A model generated the notes under the pieces. The model was not told the DNA's origin and made no database searches. It saw only the letters and a list, made by a program, of their open reading frames with translations. Source: Cystobacter ferrugineus (lineage in GTDB: Bacteria > Myxococcota > Myxococcia > Myxococcales > Myxococcaceae). From it: a stretch of DNA of 64,000 bases. The first letter of the stretch is position 1, and each line of letters starts with the position of its first letter. The stretch is from NCBI RefSeq assembly GCF_001887355.1, contig NZ_MPIN01000003.1, forward strand, positions 112,741 through 176,740, given 5' to 3'. Position numbers and translations under genes: made by a program. Below, one piece after another: positions 11,117 to 20,244 of this stretch.

Positions 11117-13938
11117 CGCTCTCCGCGAGGCAAATGACGAGTCCGCCGCCGTTGCACAAGACGCAACAGCAACAGCCCCGCCAGGGCACTCGTTCCTCCC
11201 CCCGCCCCACAGCCGCAGCCGCCCCGCTCCTCGCCGTAGGAGCCGGGGACCTGTTCGAGGGAGCACGGGAATGCGCCCCCCAGGGAGCTCAAGCCGCCCG
11301 AGTCCAGATCCAGGGGCAGGGCCTCCTCCACCCCGGGTGCCGGGGGCGGTGACGCCAACACCCCCGCCCGGGCCAGGAAGGCCCCCATCAGGTACGCGCG
11401 GCGCTCGGGCGTGACGACCCCCTCGAAGGGCACGCCCAGGAAGAGCACCTGTCCCCCTGGCGCGGAGAGGATGCCCGCCGCCGTGTCCGCCCCGGAATAG
11501 CCCAGCACCGGCTGGCCCCCCTCCCCCGGCCGGAGCACGTCCGTGATGCCCACCGGGAAGGAACCCCGCCGTCCGTCATCCAGCAGCGAGCCCGCCAGAC
11601 CCGGGAAGAGGCCGTCGGTGAGCCCCCCCACCCGCGGCGCCGAGAGACCACACACTGGCCGGGCGTGCAGGATGTCCGTCAGGAAGGCGACGTCCTCGGC
11701 GCTGCCCACCGCGAGCGCGGAGGCGATCTGGCTGCCCGACAGCAGCAGGTGCCCGCCCCCGAGCACGAAGGAGCGAAGCAGGGCCTGTTCGGCGGCGTCG
11801 GGGCCCCGGCTCCGGGCCTGTCCCCGTCCCGAGAACCAGTCCAGCACCGGGTAGCCCACGGGGGTGAGCAGGCCCGCGGAGATCGCCTCGCTCGTCGCGC
11901 TGTCGAAGGCCACGGCGTTGCGCGCCAGCGCGTCCCCGTGGCGGCGCAGGGCCGTGCCGTCGTTCATCGCCTCCAGGAAGGCGCGCTGGGGCGAACCCAG
12001 GTCGTACGCGGAGAGCTCCTCGACGCGCGCCATCGACGCGTCCAGGGTCCGGAAGGCGTTGACCACGAGCACCCGCGGCGCCCCGTCCGTCGCGCCCACA
12101 CCCACCACGTCCGAGGGGAAGGACTCGCCCCCCTCATTGAGGGCCGCCACCCGGAAGTAGCGCGTCGTGCCCGCCGCGAGCGGCAGGGAGAAGGACGTGG
12201 CGGAGGTGTCCGCGCCCTCGTCCCAGGCCAGCCCGTCCGCGCTCTGGTAGACGCGATAGCCCGTGGCCGGATGCTGAGGAGGCACGGCCCCGTCCGGGTC
12301 CGCGGGCGGCGCCCACTTCACCTCGACCAGGCCGCCTCCCGCGTTGCGGGCCACCACCGCCGAGGGCGGTTCGGGGGGCAGGTGGATGACGGGCGCTTGA
12401 CCCTCCGGGGCATCCCGGGTGGCGAAGTACTTGATGAGGCCATGGAGGAAGGCCCGCGCGGCGACGCGCCGGAAGTGCGGCTCCTTGAGCCACGCGGCGT
12501 CCTGCGCGTTGTCATGGTAGGCCACCTCCACCAGCACGGAGGGGATCTCCGGATTGTGTCTCGGGTTCACCTCGCCCAGGTTGGCCGAGCGCAGGTTGCG
12601 CACCCGCCAGCTCGGTTCGATCTCCCGCTGCAGGTCCACCTTGAGTTCGTCCAGCAGGCTCTGCGCGAGCTCCGGACTGCCGGCCACCGCCTCACCCGGG
12701 ATGTATTTGCCATCCACGGGATTGGGCCCGTAGACGTAGGCCTCCGTGCCCCGCGCGGTTCCATTCGCCGAGGCATTGGTGTGCCAGGCGACGTACACGG
12801 CGTCCTCGCCCTCCTCGTGCAGCCAGGCCGCGAAGCGCGGGCGGGCGGAGACGTCGTCGTTGCGCTCGTTGGAGAGCGCGTTGGTCCCCGAGGGGGCGAA
12901 CACCGAGGGCGGCGCGCCGCTGAACTGGGTGTGGTAGCGCGCGCACTCCTCGGAGCGCGGACGCGCGAGCGGGCCCAGCTTCTCATCTCCAATATGGCCC
13001 GTGCCACCGCCCAGGCGCACGGCGTCCAGCGACACGGTGCCCGCCTCGGCCGAGTCGTTGAATGCCACCACCGACGCGGACTCCGGCGGCGCGCCCGCCC
13101 GGAAGTAGAAGCGGCCGAGCAGCACCCACGTGCCCCCGTGGCGGCGCTGGTTCACGCGGAAGTGGCTCTCGCCGCCCGCGTGCCGCACCACGTAGTGCGC
13201 GTCCGTGACCCGGCTCGGGTCCGAGCCATAGGCGACATACACGTGGTAGGCGCCGTCCGCGGGCACCCGGGGCGCCCAGGTGGCATGCGCCGTGGCCGAG
13301 GCCGCGGCCGTCATGAGCCGGGTGTCTCCCAGCTTGAAGGGCTCCACCGCGTTGCCCATGGGCACCGGCGGCACACCCCATCCGGAGCCGGGGAGCGTGC
13401 TGGAGAAGAGAGCCGCCGGCCCCTCCTCCGAATAGCCCACCCCGCCGTTGTCGAGCGCCACCCCCTGGGGGTTCAGGTCCGGCTCGCGCACCGGCACCAC
13501 CGTGGCGCCCGCCCCCATCAGCATCGGCAGCAGGTACTGATCGAGCGTCTCGAGGGACACCAGATCCTCGACGACGTCGTTCGTGTTGCCGCGCTGGGTG
13601 GCCCACCGGCCCAGGGGCGAGCTTCGATAGAAGCCGTGCCCCGGGCTCAGGTAGATGGTCTTTCCCGACAGCGCCCCGGTGCGCTGGCGCGTCTGGGGCA
13701 CTCCCGAGAACGCGGAGACGCCGGAGCCGCGCTGCTCGCGGCGAACCAGGGCGGGCTCGGCGGGCGACCACCGGGTTTCATGGGGCCGGGGGCCGGGCAA
13801 GGGCACGTACTCCGCGTCCGGGGGCTCCACCCCACAGGCGTGAGCGGCGTCCTCTTCCTGAGCCCGGCTGGTTCCAGGCCAACAGAAGATCGTGAGCAAC
13901 ACCCAGACAGTGGTACGGAGGGATGCAGGAAGTGACAT
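11113..13938 (-). CDS. Secreted N-acetylmuramoyl-L-alanine amidase with golvesin-like and FN3 domains and MYXO-CTERM tail
   Basis: 941 aa. Signal peptide (TTVWVLLTIFCWPGTSRAQ). Amidase_3 elements are split around an insert: SPGHGF near residue 85 carries the first zinc His, and the catalytic region (AWHTNASAN, the later EVNPRHNPEIPSVLVEVAYHDN) comes after a ~180-residue insert that resembles a golvesin/Xly carbohydrate-type domain (GAYHVYVAY, WVLLGRFYF). A fibronectin type III domain follows (PPEPPSAVVARN, GYRVYQSADG), then a ~270-residue domain of unknown role. The end, GGCGCGAGGG plus a hydrophobic helix plus RRR, is the MYXO-CTERM sorting signal. Predicted to cleave peptidoglycan stem peptides at the cell surface. 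ATG 13938 is chosen because it begins the signal peptide; the frame is open further upstream but that part is non-conserved. Confidence 0.88.
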
Positions 13939-14022
13939 GAGGCGCCGGACGTTAGGACCCGGCGCGAGGCCTGCCAATCGAACTCGTGGGTGCCCACCCA
14001 CTCTCTCGCTAACCTGTCCCCG

Positions 14023-14715
14023 ATGAGTTCCCCCGCTCCCTACTCCCCACCACCTCCCCCGGACCCGGAGACGCCCCGCCCCCCCGCCTACACCTCGCGA
14101 GGCGGCACGGGCATGCTCGCCTCCTTCCGCCATGCCTGGGACGGGCTCATCCACACCGCCGTGCACCAGCGCAACATGCGCGTGCACCTGGTCTCCGCCG
14201 TGCTCGTGGCGCTGGTGGGCAGTGGTATCCCCCTGGGCGTCTCCGAGAAGGTCATCCTCATCTTCTGCGTGCTGCTCATCTTCTTCGCGGAGATCCTCAA
14301 CAGCGCGCTCGAGCACCTGGTGGACCTGGCCACCCGGCACTTCGACGAGAAGGCCCGGCTCACCAAGGACGCCGCCGCCGCGGGCGTGCTCGTGCTCGCC
14401 ATCGGCACGGTCGTCATCTTCGTCGCCATCCTCGTGAACAACTGGGAGACGGTCGCCGCCAGCGGCCCTCAGATCGCCCGGCAGGTGACGTTCGGCCTGC
14501 CACACACCCTGTGCGTCACCGTGCTGGTGCTCCCCCAGCCGCGCGCCCGGTGGGTGGACATGGCCGCCTTCGTGGGCGGTGCCCTCCTGCTCGGTGTGCT
14601 CACCATGCGCTCGGTCAGCTCCGTCTTCACCGCCATGAACGCGGGCCTGCTGCTGCTCGCCGCGTCCGCCGCTCGCCAGCGGCGCCGGGAACGGGCCGCC
14701 CGTCCGCCCGGCTGA
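14023..14715 (+). CDS. Prokaryotic diacylglycerol kinase (DagK-type), extended
   Basis: 230 aa. After a Pro-rich N-terminus, residues ~35-140 carry the DagK signature: FRHAWDGLIHT, RNMRVHL, AEILNSALEHLVDLAT with the catalytic Glu, and LTKDAAAAGVLV. It would phosphorylate diacylglycerol or undecaprenol in the inner membrane. Classical DagK has ~120 aa and three helices; here two to three extra membrane segments follow (LPHTLCVTVLVL, MAAFVGGALLLGVL, MNAGLLLLAAS). The extension is not part of the standard enzyme and its role is unknown. ATG 14023 is preferred to GTG 13990, though no clear ribosome site separates them. It is divergent from the amidase gene with an 84-base gap that must hold both promoters. 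Confidence 0.85.
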   Translation: MSSPAPYSPPPPPDPETPRPPAYTSRGGTGMLASFRHAWDGLIHTAVHQRNMRVHLVSAVLVALVGSGIPLGVSEKVILIFCVLLIFFAEILNSALEHLVDLATRHFDEKARLTKDAAAAGVLVLAIGTVVIFVAILVNNWETVAASGPQIARQVTFGLPHTLCVTVLVLPQPRARWVDMAAFVGGALLLGVLTMRSVSSVFTAMNAGLLLLAASAARQRRRERAARPPG

Positions 14716-14732
14716 ACAGGGCCCCGGAAACG

Positions 14733-14758
14733 AAAAAACCGGCTCGAGGCCGGTTTCG
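14733..14758 (-). terminator. Rho-independent terminator
   Basis: The stem AAACCGGC/GCCGGTTT closes on TCGAG. Read on the minus strand it is followed by six T residues, so it ends the 66-aa gene at 14854-15054. Read on the plus strand it has only TTT and may also serve the diacylglycerol kinase gene. Confidence 0.75.
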
Positions 14759-14853
14759 TGTACGTCGCTTCCCGTGCCGCCTGGGGGCGCTCGAGCCCCG
14801 GGACCCGCCCGGAACCCGGCTCACCCGCCAGGGACGGTCCGCATTCTAGGCCG

Positions 14854-15054
14854 TCAGGCCTCCTGGCGGAAGTCCGGCCGGCTCTCGGGGCTCACCTGCG
14901 CGACGTTGGCCTGCACTCCCTTGAGGTCCTCCGACACCAGGTCCAGCAGCTCGGTGGCCATGCCGATGATCTGCATGGGGGTGTAGCCGTCCGCACGGAG
15001 CTGGTTGAAGAAGGTCTGGGCGAGGAGACGGGTCTTCTGCTTGTTCGCGTTCAA
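14854..15054 (-). CDS. Small conserved-looking hypothetical protein (66 aa)
   Basis: 66 aa, soluble, mostly helical (KTRLLAQTFFNQLRADGY, MQIIGMATELLDLVSEDL). I do not recognise the family. That it is a real gene is supported by a strong ribosome site (GGAGGA, about 9 bases before the TTG start at 15054) and by a good terminator 96 bases downstream on the same strand. The spacing, codon use and lack of disorder also look genic. It may be a small regulator or adaptor, but nothing in the sequence shows this. Confidence 0.7.
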   Translation of the reverse strand: MNANKQKTRLLAQTFFNQLRADGYTPMQIIGMATELLDLVSEDLKGVQANVAQVSPESRPDFRQEA

Positions 15055-15363
15055 GGTCGTTTCCTCCAGAAACAGTGGGACCGCGTAGTCACGGGAGGAT
15101 CATTCTTCAACCCCTGTGCCAGCCGTCGACTGCTGGACGGATTTCCCATGCGCTCCAAGGAGTTATGAAGAGCCCGGGGGGTGGAACGCGGTCCCTCGGC
15201 TGCGAAGGGTCCTTCGCACTTAACCGGTGCGCGCGGGCATGGACCTCGGCGGAGTGCGTCACCCGGTTCGCACCTGGGCAAACTCCGTTGTTCGCTGGCT
15301 TGCATTCCAGGCAGCGGGTAGCGCACATACGCGCCCGTCGTCGGCTGAGGAGAAGAGCGTCGC
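15055..15363. other. Intergenic region between divergent genes, no gene seen
   Basis: This ~310-base gap separates the 66-aa gene from the FAD oxidoreductase and must contain both promoters. A GAGGAG ribosome site for the right-hand gene is visible about ten bases before 15364. I see no further convincing gene, RNA or operator. Confidence 0.5.
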
Positions 15364-16959
15364 ATGGCTTATCGGGTGAACAACATTGGGTTGTGGTTGG
15401 ACGAGCCGGAGGAGCTGCTGGGCCAGCGCGCGGCCGAGAAGCTCGGGGTGACGCGAGGCGATCTCCAGTCCGTGCGCGTGGTGCGCGCGGTGCTCGATGC
15501 GCGCAAGAAAGGCAGCCCCCGCTATATCTATACGCTGGAAGTGGAACTCGCCCCGGGCCGGGTGCCACCGCGGCTGCCCCCGGACGTGGGTGAGACGCCC
15601 CCGCCGCCCGAGCCGCCCGCGCGCGTGAAGGAGCCCGAGCGCCTGCCGCTCATCATCGGCACCGGCCCCGCGGGCCTCTTCTGTGCCCTGGCGCTGCTGG
15701 AGCGCGGCGTGCGCACCATCCTCATCGAGCGGGGCCGGGAAGTCGTGGCGCGGCGCAAGGACGTGGCGAAGCTCATGCGCGACGGCACGCTGGATCCGGA
15801 GAGCAACATGAACTTCGGCGAGGGCGGCGCGGGCGCGTACACGGACGGCAAGCTGTCCACGCGCATCAACCACCCCCACGTGCGCAAGGTCATCGAGACG
15901 TTCGCCCGCTGCGGCGCGCCGGACCACATCCTCATCGAGGGCAAGCCGCACATCGGCTCGGACCTGTTGCCCGGCGCGGTGGCGCGCATCCGCGAGGAGC
16001 TCATCGCCGGCGGCAGCCAGGTGCTCTTCGAGCACAAGGTGGAGGAGGTGCTCGACCGCGACGGGCGGGTGAGCGGCGTGCGGCTGGCGGATGGACGCGT
16101 GCTGGAGAGCGACCGGGTGGTGCTCGCCCCGGGCAACTCGGCGCGCGAGCTCTACGAGCGCTTCGCCGCGGATGGGCGCGTGGTCATCGAGCCCAAGCCC
16201 TTCGCGCTCGGCTTCCGCGCGGAGCACCCCCAGGGACTCATCAACTCCATCCAGTACGGCAGCGCGGCGAAGAACCCGAAGCTGCCCCCGGCCGACTACA
16301 AGCTCGCGGAGAACCTGGACGTGAACGGAGAGGTGCGCGGCATCTACTCCTTCTGCATGTGCCCGGGCGGCATCGTGGTGCCCACGCCCACCCAGGACGG
16401 GCTGCAGTGCACCAACGGCATGAGCAACTCGCGCCGCAACGCGAAGTACGCCAACGCGGGCATCGTCGTGACGGTGTCCGTGGAGGACTTCGAGCGCGAG
16501 GGCTTCCGCGGTCCGCTCGCGGGCCTGGAGTTCCAGCGGCACTGGGAATCCAAGGCGTACGAGCTGGGCGAGGGCAAGTTCTTCGCCCCCGCGCAGACCA
16601 TCCCCGACTACCTCGCGGGCCGCGTGAAGAAGGATCCGGGCGGCACCAGCTACCGGCCGGGCCTGGCGCACACGGACCTCAACCGCCTCTTCCCCGAGCG
16701 CCTCACCCAATCCCTCAAGCAGGCGCTCAAGGCGTTCGATCGCAAGATGCGCGGCTTCGTGAGCGACGAGGGCAAGCTCATCGGCATCGAGAGCCGCACG
16801 AGCTCGCCCGTGCGCATCACCCGTGGCGAGGACATGCAGTCCGTGTCCATGCGCGGCCTCTACCCCGCGGGCGAGGGCTGCGGCTACGCTGGAGGGATCG
16901 TTTCCTCGGCCATTGATGGACTGCGCGTGGCTGAGCAGATTGCGGCCGAACTGGCCTGA
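15364..16959 (+). CDS. FAD-dependent oxidoreductase (COG2509 type)
   Basis: 531 aa. An N-terminal ~90-residue RNA-binding-like cap (RVNNIGLWLDEPEELL, RYIYTLEVELA), then the dinucleotide-binding site IIGTGPAGLFCALALLERG at about residue 98, an acidic strand end (LIERG), NFGEGGAGAYTDGKL, and the C-terminal FAD contact GLYPAGEGCGYAGGIVSSA. This is the uncharacterised FAD dehydrogenase family found in many bacteria; its substrate is not known. Start ATG 15364 has a GAGGAG site upstream. It is followed 18 bases later by a small membrane protein gene with its own strong ribosome site, so the two are probably one unit. Confidence 0.9.
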   Translation: MAYRVNNIGLWLDEPEELLGQRAAEKLGVTRGDLQSVRVVRAVLDARKKGSPRYIYTLEVELAPGRVPPRLPPDVGETPPPPEPPARVKEPERLPLIIGTGPAGLFCALALLERGVRTILIERGREVVARRKDVAKLMRDGTLDPESNMNFGEGGAGAYTDGKLSTRINHPHVRKVIETFARCGAPDHILIEGKPHIGSDLLPGAVARIREELIAGGSQVLFEHKVEEVLDRDGRVSGVRLADGRVLESDRVVLAPGNSARELYERFAADGRVVIEPKPFALGFRAEHPQGLINSIQYGSAAKNPKLPPADYKLAENLDVNGEVRGIYSFCMCPGGIVVPTPTQDGLQCTNGMSNSRRNAKYANAGIVVTVSVEDFEREGFRGPLAGLEFQRHWESKAYELGEGKFFAPAQTIPDYLAGRVKKDPGGTSYRPGLAHTDLNRLFPERLTQSLKQALKAFDRKMRGFVSDEGKLIGIESRTSSPVRITRGEDMQSVSMRGLYPAGEGCGYAGGIVSSAIDGLRVAEQIAAELA

Positions 16960-16977
16960 CGCACCCGGAGGGGCACG

Positions 16978-17349
16978 ATGCGCTACCACGTACGCACGCC
17001 GGACGGAGAGCTGGACTACCTCTCTTTCAGGGAGGTGGAACTGGCGTACATGCAGGGCCTCGTGGGCCCCGATGACGAGGTGCGCGAGGAGGGGCAGACC
17101 CTCTGGCGCAAGGCCTCGACCATCCCGACGCTCGCCCGCGCCCGGCCTCCCACCCGGGGGTGGAAGGCCCGGACCCAGGGGATGGCCGTGGTGGGCTCGG
17201 TGCTGCTGGCCTTCTGGGCGCTCATGCTCATCGCCAGCGACTCCTGGCCCCGGCGCGCCCTGGGCATCGTGCTCGCCCTGGCCACGAGCGCGCTGCTCAC
17301 CCGCGTCACCTACAAGGCCTTCAAGCGGCCTGGCGCTCCCCGGAGCTGA
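16978..17349 (+). CDS. GYF_2-like small membrane protein
   Basis: 123 aa. The first ~55 residues (MRYHVRTPDGELDYLSFREVE, VGPDDEVREEG, LWRKASTIP) resemble a GYF_2 domain, a short fold often placed before membrane segments in myxobacterial proteins. Two membrane helices follow (AVVGSVLLAFWALMLIA and ALGIVLALATSALL) with basic residues at the end. Role unknown. It lies 18 bases after the FAD oxidoreductase gene with GGAGG before the ATG, so co-expression is likely. Confidence 0.8.
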   Translation: MRYHVRTPDGELDYLSFREVELAYMQGLVGPDDEVREEGQTLWRKASTIPTLARARPPTRGWKARTQGMAVVGSVLLAFWALMLIASDSWPRRALGIVLALATSALLTRVTYKAFKRPGAPRS

Positions 17350-17478
17350 GCGGCCGTCCAAGCGGGCGCCGCGGCGAGCGCTGCCCAAGGCCGAAATCGT
17401 CCTCCCGCCAACGTCTGTTCCTTCCAGTACGGAACATTCGGAGCGCGTCATTCGGCCGACGCCGAGGGGAGGACGAAC

Positions 17479-18618
17479 TTGGTCAATACCTATCTGTCCC
17501 GAGAAGCGGCACGCAGGCTGAAGCACGGAGCCCCCTGGGTTCGCCGGGAGGACATCCTCTCCATCGAGGGGACGCCCGCGCTGGGAGAAGCCGTCCAGCT
17601 CCGGGACGAGCAGGGCCAACTGCTCGGCCTGGCGGACGTGGACCTCGAGGCCTCCTACGCGGTGCGCCGCCTGGGCTACGCCGACGAGACCGCCGAGGGC
17701 CTCATTCCCCGTCACGTGCGCCACGCTTTCGAGCGCCGCGCGCTCACCGTGGATGATCCGCGCTTCTGCCGCGTCATCAACGACGATGGGGACGCGCTGC
17801 CCGGGCTCATCGTGGACCGGTATGACCGACACCTCGTCGTCCAGACGCTCACCCGCGCCATGGACGCCCGGCTGCAGGAAATCTCCCGCGCCCTCGTCGA
17901 GGTGAGCGGCGCGGAGTCCGTGCTCTTGCGCAACGACACGCCGCGGCGCCGCCAGTTGGGCCTGCCCTCGCAGCGCCCCCACGTGCTGCACGGCACCCCT
18001 CCCCGCTGGACGCGCGTGCTGGAGCTGGGCGCCCGCTTCACGGTGGATCTCCAGTACGGCTCGGGCGTGGGCTACCCGTATGACCAGCGCGAGCTGCGCC
18101 GCTTCCTGGCCCGGCTCGCCCAGGGCGCGCGGGTGTTGGACCCGAGCTGCCACGTGGGCGGGCTCTTCGTGCACGCCGGACGCCATGGCGCCCGCTCCAT
18201 CCTCGCCTTCGACAGCGACGCGGACACGGCGGACCTGGCGCGCGAGAACGGCGAGGCCAATGGCCTGCTCGGCCGGCTCCAGGTGGAGCGCGGCGACGCG
18301 CTCGACGTGCTCCACGGCGTGCAGGACACCTTCGATCTGGTGCTGCTGGACACCCCCGACGCGACCTCCGCGGAGACCTTCGTCGAGCAGGTGCGCCTGG
18401 GCCTGCGCGCCACCCGTCACGGCGGCGTCCTCCTCATCGTCGGCTACCACCCGCCCCTGCCCATGGGCGGCTTCGACAACCTGGTGGCCGAGGCGTGCGA
18501 GCAGGAGGAGCGCCGCAGCTTCCGCATCGCCCGGTTCGGCCTGCCGCCGGATCACCCCACCCTGGTGGGCTTCTCCGCCACCGACTACCTCTCGGGCATC
18601 GCGCTCGAGGCGAGCTGA
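17479..18618 (+). CDS. RlmI-like class I SAM methyltransferase with altered motifs
   Basis: 379 aa, the length of RlmI-family 23S rRNA cytosine methyltransferases. An N-terminal PUA-like part (YLSREAARRLKHGAPWVRRED), then a linker domain with ALPGLIVDRYD, then a Rossmann methyltransferase (YPYDQRELRRFLA, VLDPSCHVGGLFVHA, LAFDSDADTADLARENGE). In the family the SAM loop is usually of the form xCFSYTGGF and the catalytic loop is DPPxF; here they read PSCHVGGLF and DTPDA. These changes may mean a different target or lost activity. The start is TTG 17479 with GGGGAGG just upstream; no better start is in frame. Confidence 0.8.
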   Translation: MVNTYLSREAARRLKHGAPWVRREDILSIEGTPALGEAVQLRDEQGQLLGLADVDLEASYAVRRLGYADETAEGLIPRHVRHAFERRALTVDDPRFCRVINDDGDALPGLIVDRYDRHLVVQTLTRAMDARLQEISRALVEVSGAESVLLRNDTPRRRQLGLPSQRPHVLHGTPPRWTRVLELGARFTVDLQYGSGVGYPYDQRELRRFLARLAQGARVLDPSCHVGGLFVHAGRHGARSILAFDSDADTADLARENGEANGLLGRLQVERGDALDVLHGVQDTFDLVLLDTPDATSAETFVEQVRLGLRATRHGGVLLIVGYHPPLPMGGFDNLVAEACEQEERRSFRIARFGLPPDHPTLVGFSATDYLSGIALEAS

Positions 18619-18765
18619 CGCACTGACGCGCCGTGGCGTCCCCGCCCACGGCGCGCGGCACGTCCGGCGCGGTAGGGCCGGCGAGGGCTACGCGACACCC
18701 CGGGAAGAAAGGACACGGAGCGCATCCACTCCGCCCCGGTGGTGGTAGTGTGCCGCGCCGAGATC

Positions 18766-20241
18766 ATGACGACCGACAATAATCAGGCAGACCCCTCCTC
18801 CTCCTCCGCCTCCGAGGCCTCCGTGGAAACGGTGCGCAAGGTGTACGCGAAGGATCTCCGCGAGAAGGACCCCGTCCACACCGTCTTCCGCGTGGCGCAG
18901 AAGAACCGCGTCACCGCGCGCAGTGGCAAGGTGTTCCTCTCGCTCGTGCTCACCGACAAGAGCGGTGAGATCGACGCGCGCGTCTTCGACAAGGTCGACG
19001 CCCTCGAGCCCACCTTCTCCGTGGGCGACTACGCGCTCGTGCACGGCCACGTCATCGCCTTCCACGGCAAGACGCAGGTCGTCATCGAGGCGCTCGAGAA
19101 GCTGGATCCCGAGCCGCTCGATCCCAAGGAGTTCGAGCCCCCACCGGCTCCCCCCGCCCCGGCCGCCGCCGCCCCCGAGGAGTCCGCCGCGCCCAAGCGC
19201 GACGAGGCCCGCAAGGAGGAGCCGGCCGCCAGGCGCGAGGAGTCCGCTCCCGCCAGGACCGAGGGCCCCGGAGGCGCTCGCGCCGTGGGGCAGATCCGCG
19301 AGCTCGTCACCGAGCGCGTGAACGACCCCAACGTGAAGGCGCTGCTGCTGGCCATCCTGGATGACGCCCAGGTCGCCGCGGCCCTGCCGCACGCGCCCGC
19401 CGCCAAGGGCGTCCACCACTCCTACCGCGGGGGCCTGGCCGATCACCTCCTGTCGGTGCTGCGGCTCACCCTGCGTGTGGCCGACCACTACCCCATGGCG
19501 GATCGCGACCTGCTGCTCGCGGGCGCCCTGCTCCATGACGTGATGCGCGTGGCGGAGACCTCCGCGGGCGGCGAGCCCACCGACGAGGGCCGGCTCGTGG
19601 GCCACCTGGTGCTCACGGCGCAGAAGATCCGCGAGAAGGCGCTCGGCATCCCCCACTTCCCGCCCCTGCTCGAGCAGCACCTCACCCACCTCGTCATCGC
19701 CCAGTTCGGCCAGGTGGAGAGCGGCTCGCCCCGGGCGCCCGTGACGCTCGAGGCGCAGATCATCCACGCGCTCACCTCGCTCGACGCGCGCATCGCCGCC
19801 TGGACGGACGCCATGCAGCGCGACCCCCACGATCGGTGGACGGAGAACCTCCGGCCCTACAACCGCTCGCTCTGGAAGGGTCCGGCGCCCACCTCGCGGG
19901 GCCGGGCGCCCGTGGAGGGCGGTGGCCGCCGCAAGAACAAGGAGAAGAAGAACCGGGAGCGGCCGGAGAAGCCCGCGGGCACGCCCTCGGGCGAAGGCGC
20001 GCAGGCCGAGGCCCGTCCCGAGCGCACCGAGCGTCCGCCCAAGCCGCCGCGCGAGCCCCGTCCGCCGCGCGAACCTCGGGAGGCCAAGGAGCCGCGTGAG
20101 CCTCGGGAGGCGCGCGAGCCCAAGCCGCCGCGCGAGCCGGTGAACGTCCCCAAGGAGCTGACGTTCAAGCCCTTCAGCGTGCTGACGGCGACGAAGGCGG
20201 AGCCCACCAAGCCCGAGGAGGGCTCGGACACGGAAGGTTGA
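18766..20241 (+). CDS. OB-fold/HD-domain nuclease, YhaM-like, with basic-acidic tail
   Basis: 491 aa. Residues ~20-115 form an OB-fold nucleic-acid-binding domain (KVFLSLVLTDKSGEIDARVFD, VGDYALVHGHV). A Pro/Ala/Glu-rich linker follows. Residues ~200-375 form an HD phosphohydrolase domain (GVHHSYRGGLADHLLSV, LLLAGALLHDV), the layout of YhaM-type 3'-5' exoribonucleases. The last ~110 residues are very rich in Arg, Pro, Lys and Glu with PREPREAxEP repeats, probably disordered and RNA-binding. ATG 18766 begins a conserved-looking start; GTG 18739 is upstream but adds nothing similar. The gene is three bases before the next one, so they are co-translated. Confidence 0.82.
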   Translation: MTTDNNQADPSSSSASEASVETVRKVYAKDLREKDPVHTVFRVAQKNRVTARSGKVFLSLVLTDKSGEIDARVFDKVDALEPTFSVGDYALVHGHVIAFHGKTQVVIEALEKLDPEPLDPKEFEPPPAPPAPAAAAPEESAAPKRDEARKEEPAARREESAPARTEGPGGARAVGQIRELVTERVNDPNVKALLLAILDDAQVAAALPHAPAAKGVHHSYRGGLADHLLSVLRLTLRVADHYPMADRDLLLAGALLHDVMRVAETSAGGEPTDEGRLVGHLVLTAQKIREKALGIPHFPPLLEQHLTHLVIAQFGQVESGSPRAPVTLEAQIIHALTSLDARIAAWTDAMQRDPHDRWTENLRPYNRSLWKGPAPTSRGRAPVEGGGRRKNKEKKNRERPEKPAGTPSGEGAQAEARPERTERPPKPPREPRPPREPREAKEPREPREAREPKPPREPVNVPKELTFKPFSVLTATKAEPTKPEEGSDTEG

Positions 20242-20244
20242 GAT

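Noticed and set aside
11665-13935. Long open frame on the plus strand opposite the amidase gene
   Set aside because: Antisense shadow of a high-GC gene: Arg/Ala/Gly-rich, no motif, no ribosome site.
15259-18555. Very long minus-strand frame across the FAD oxidoreductase and methyltransferase genes
   Set aside because: Spans several real genes on the other strand and has no recognisable domain; a codon-bias artefact.
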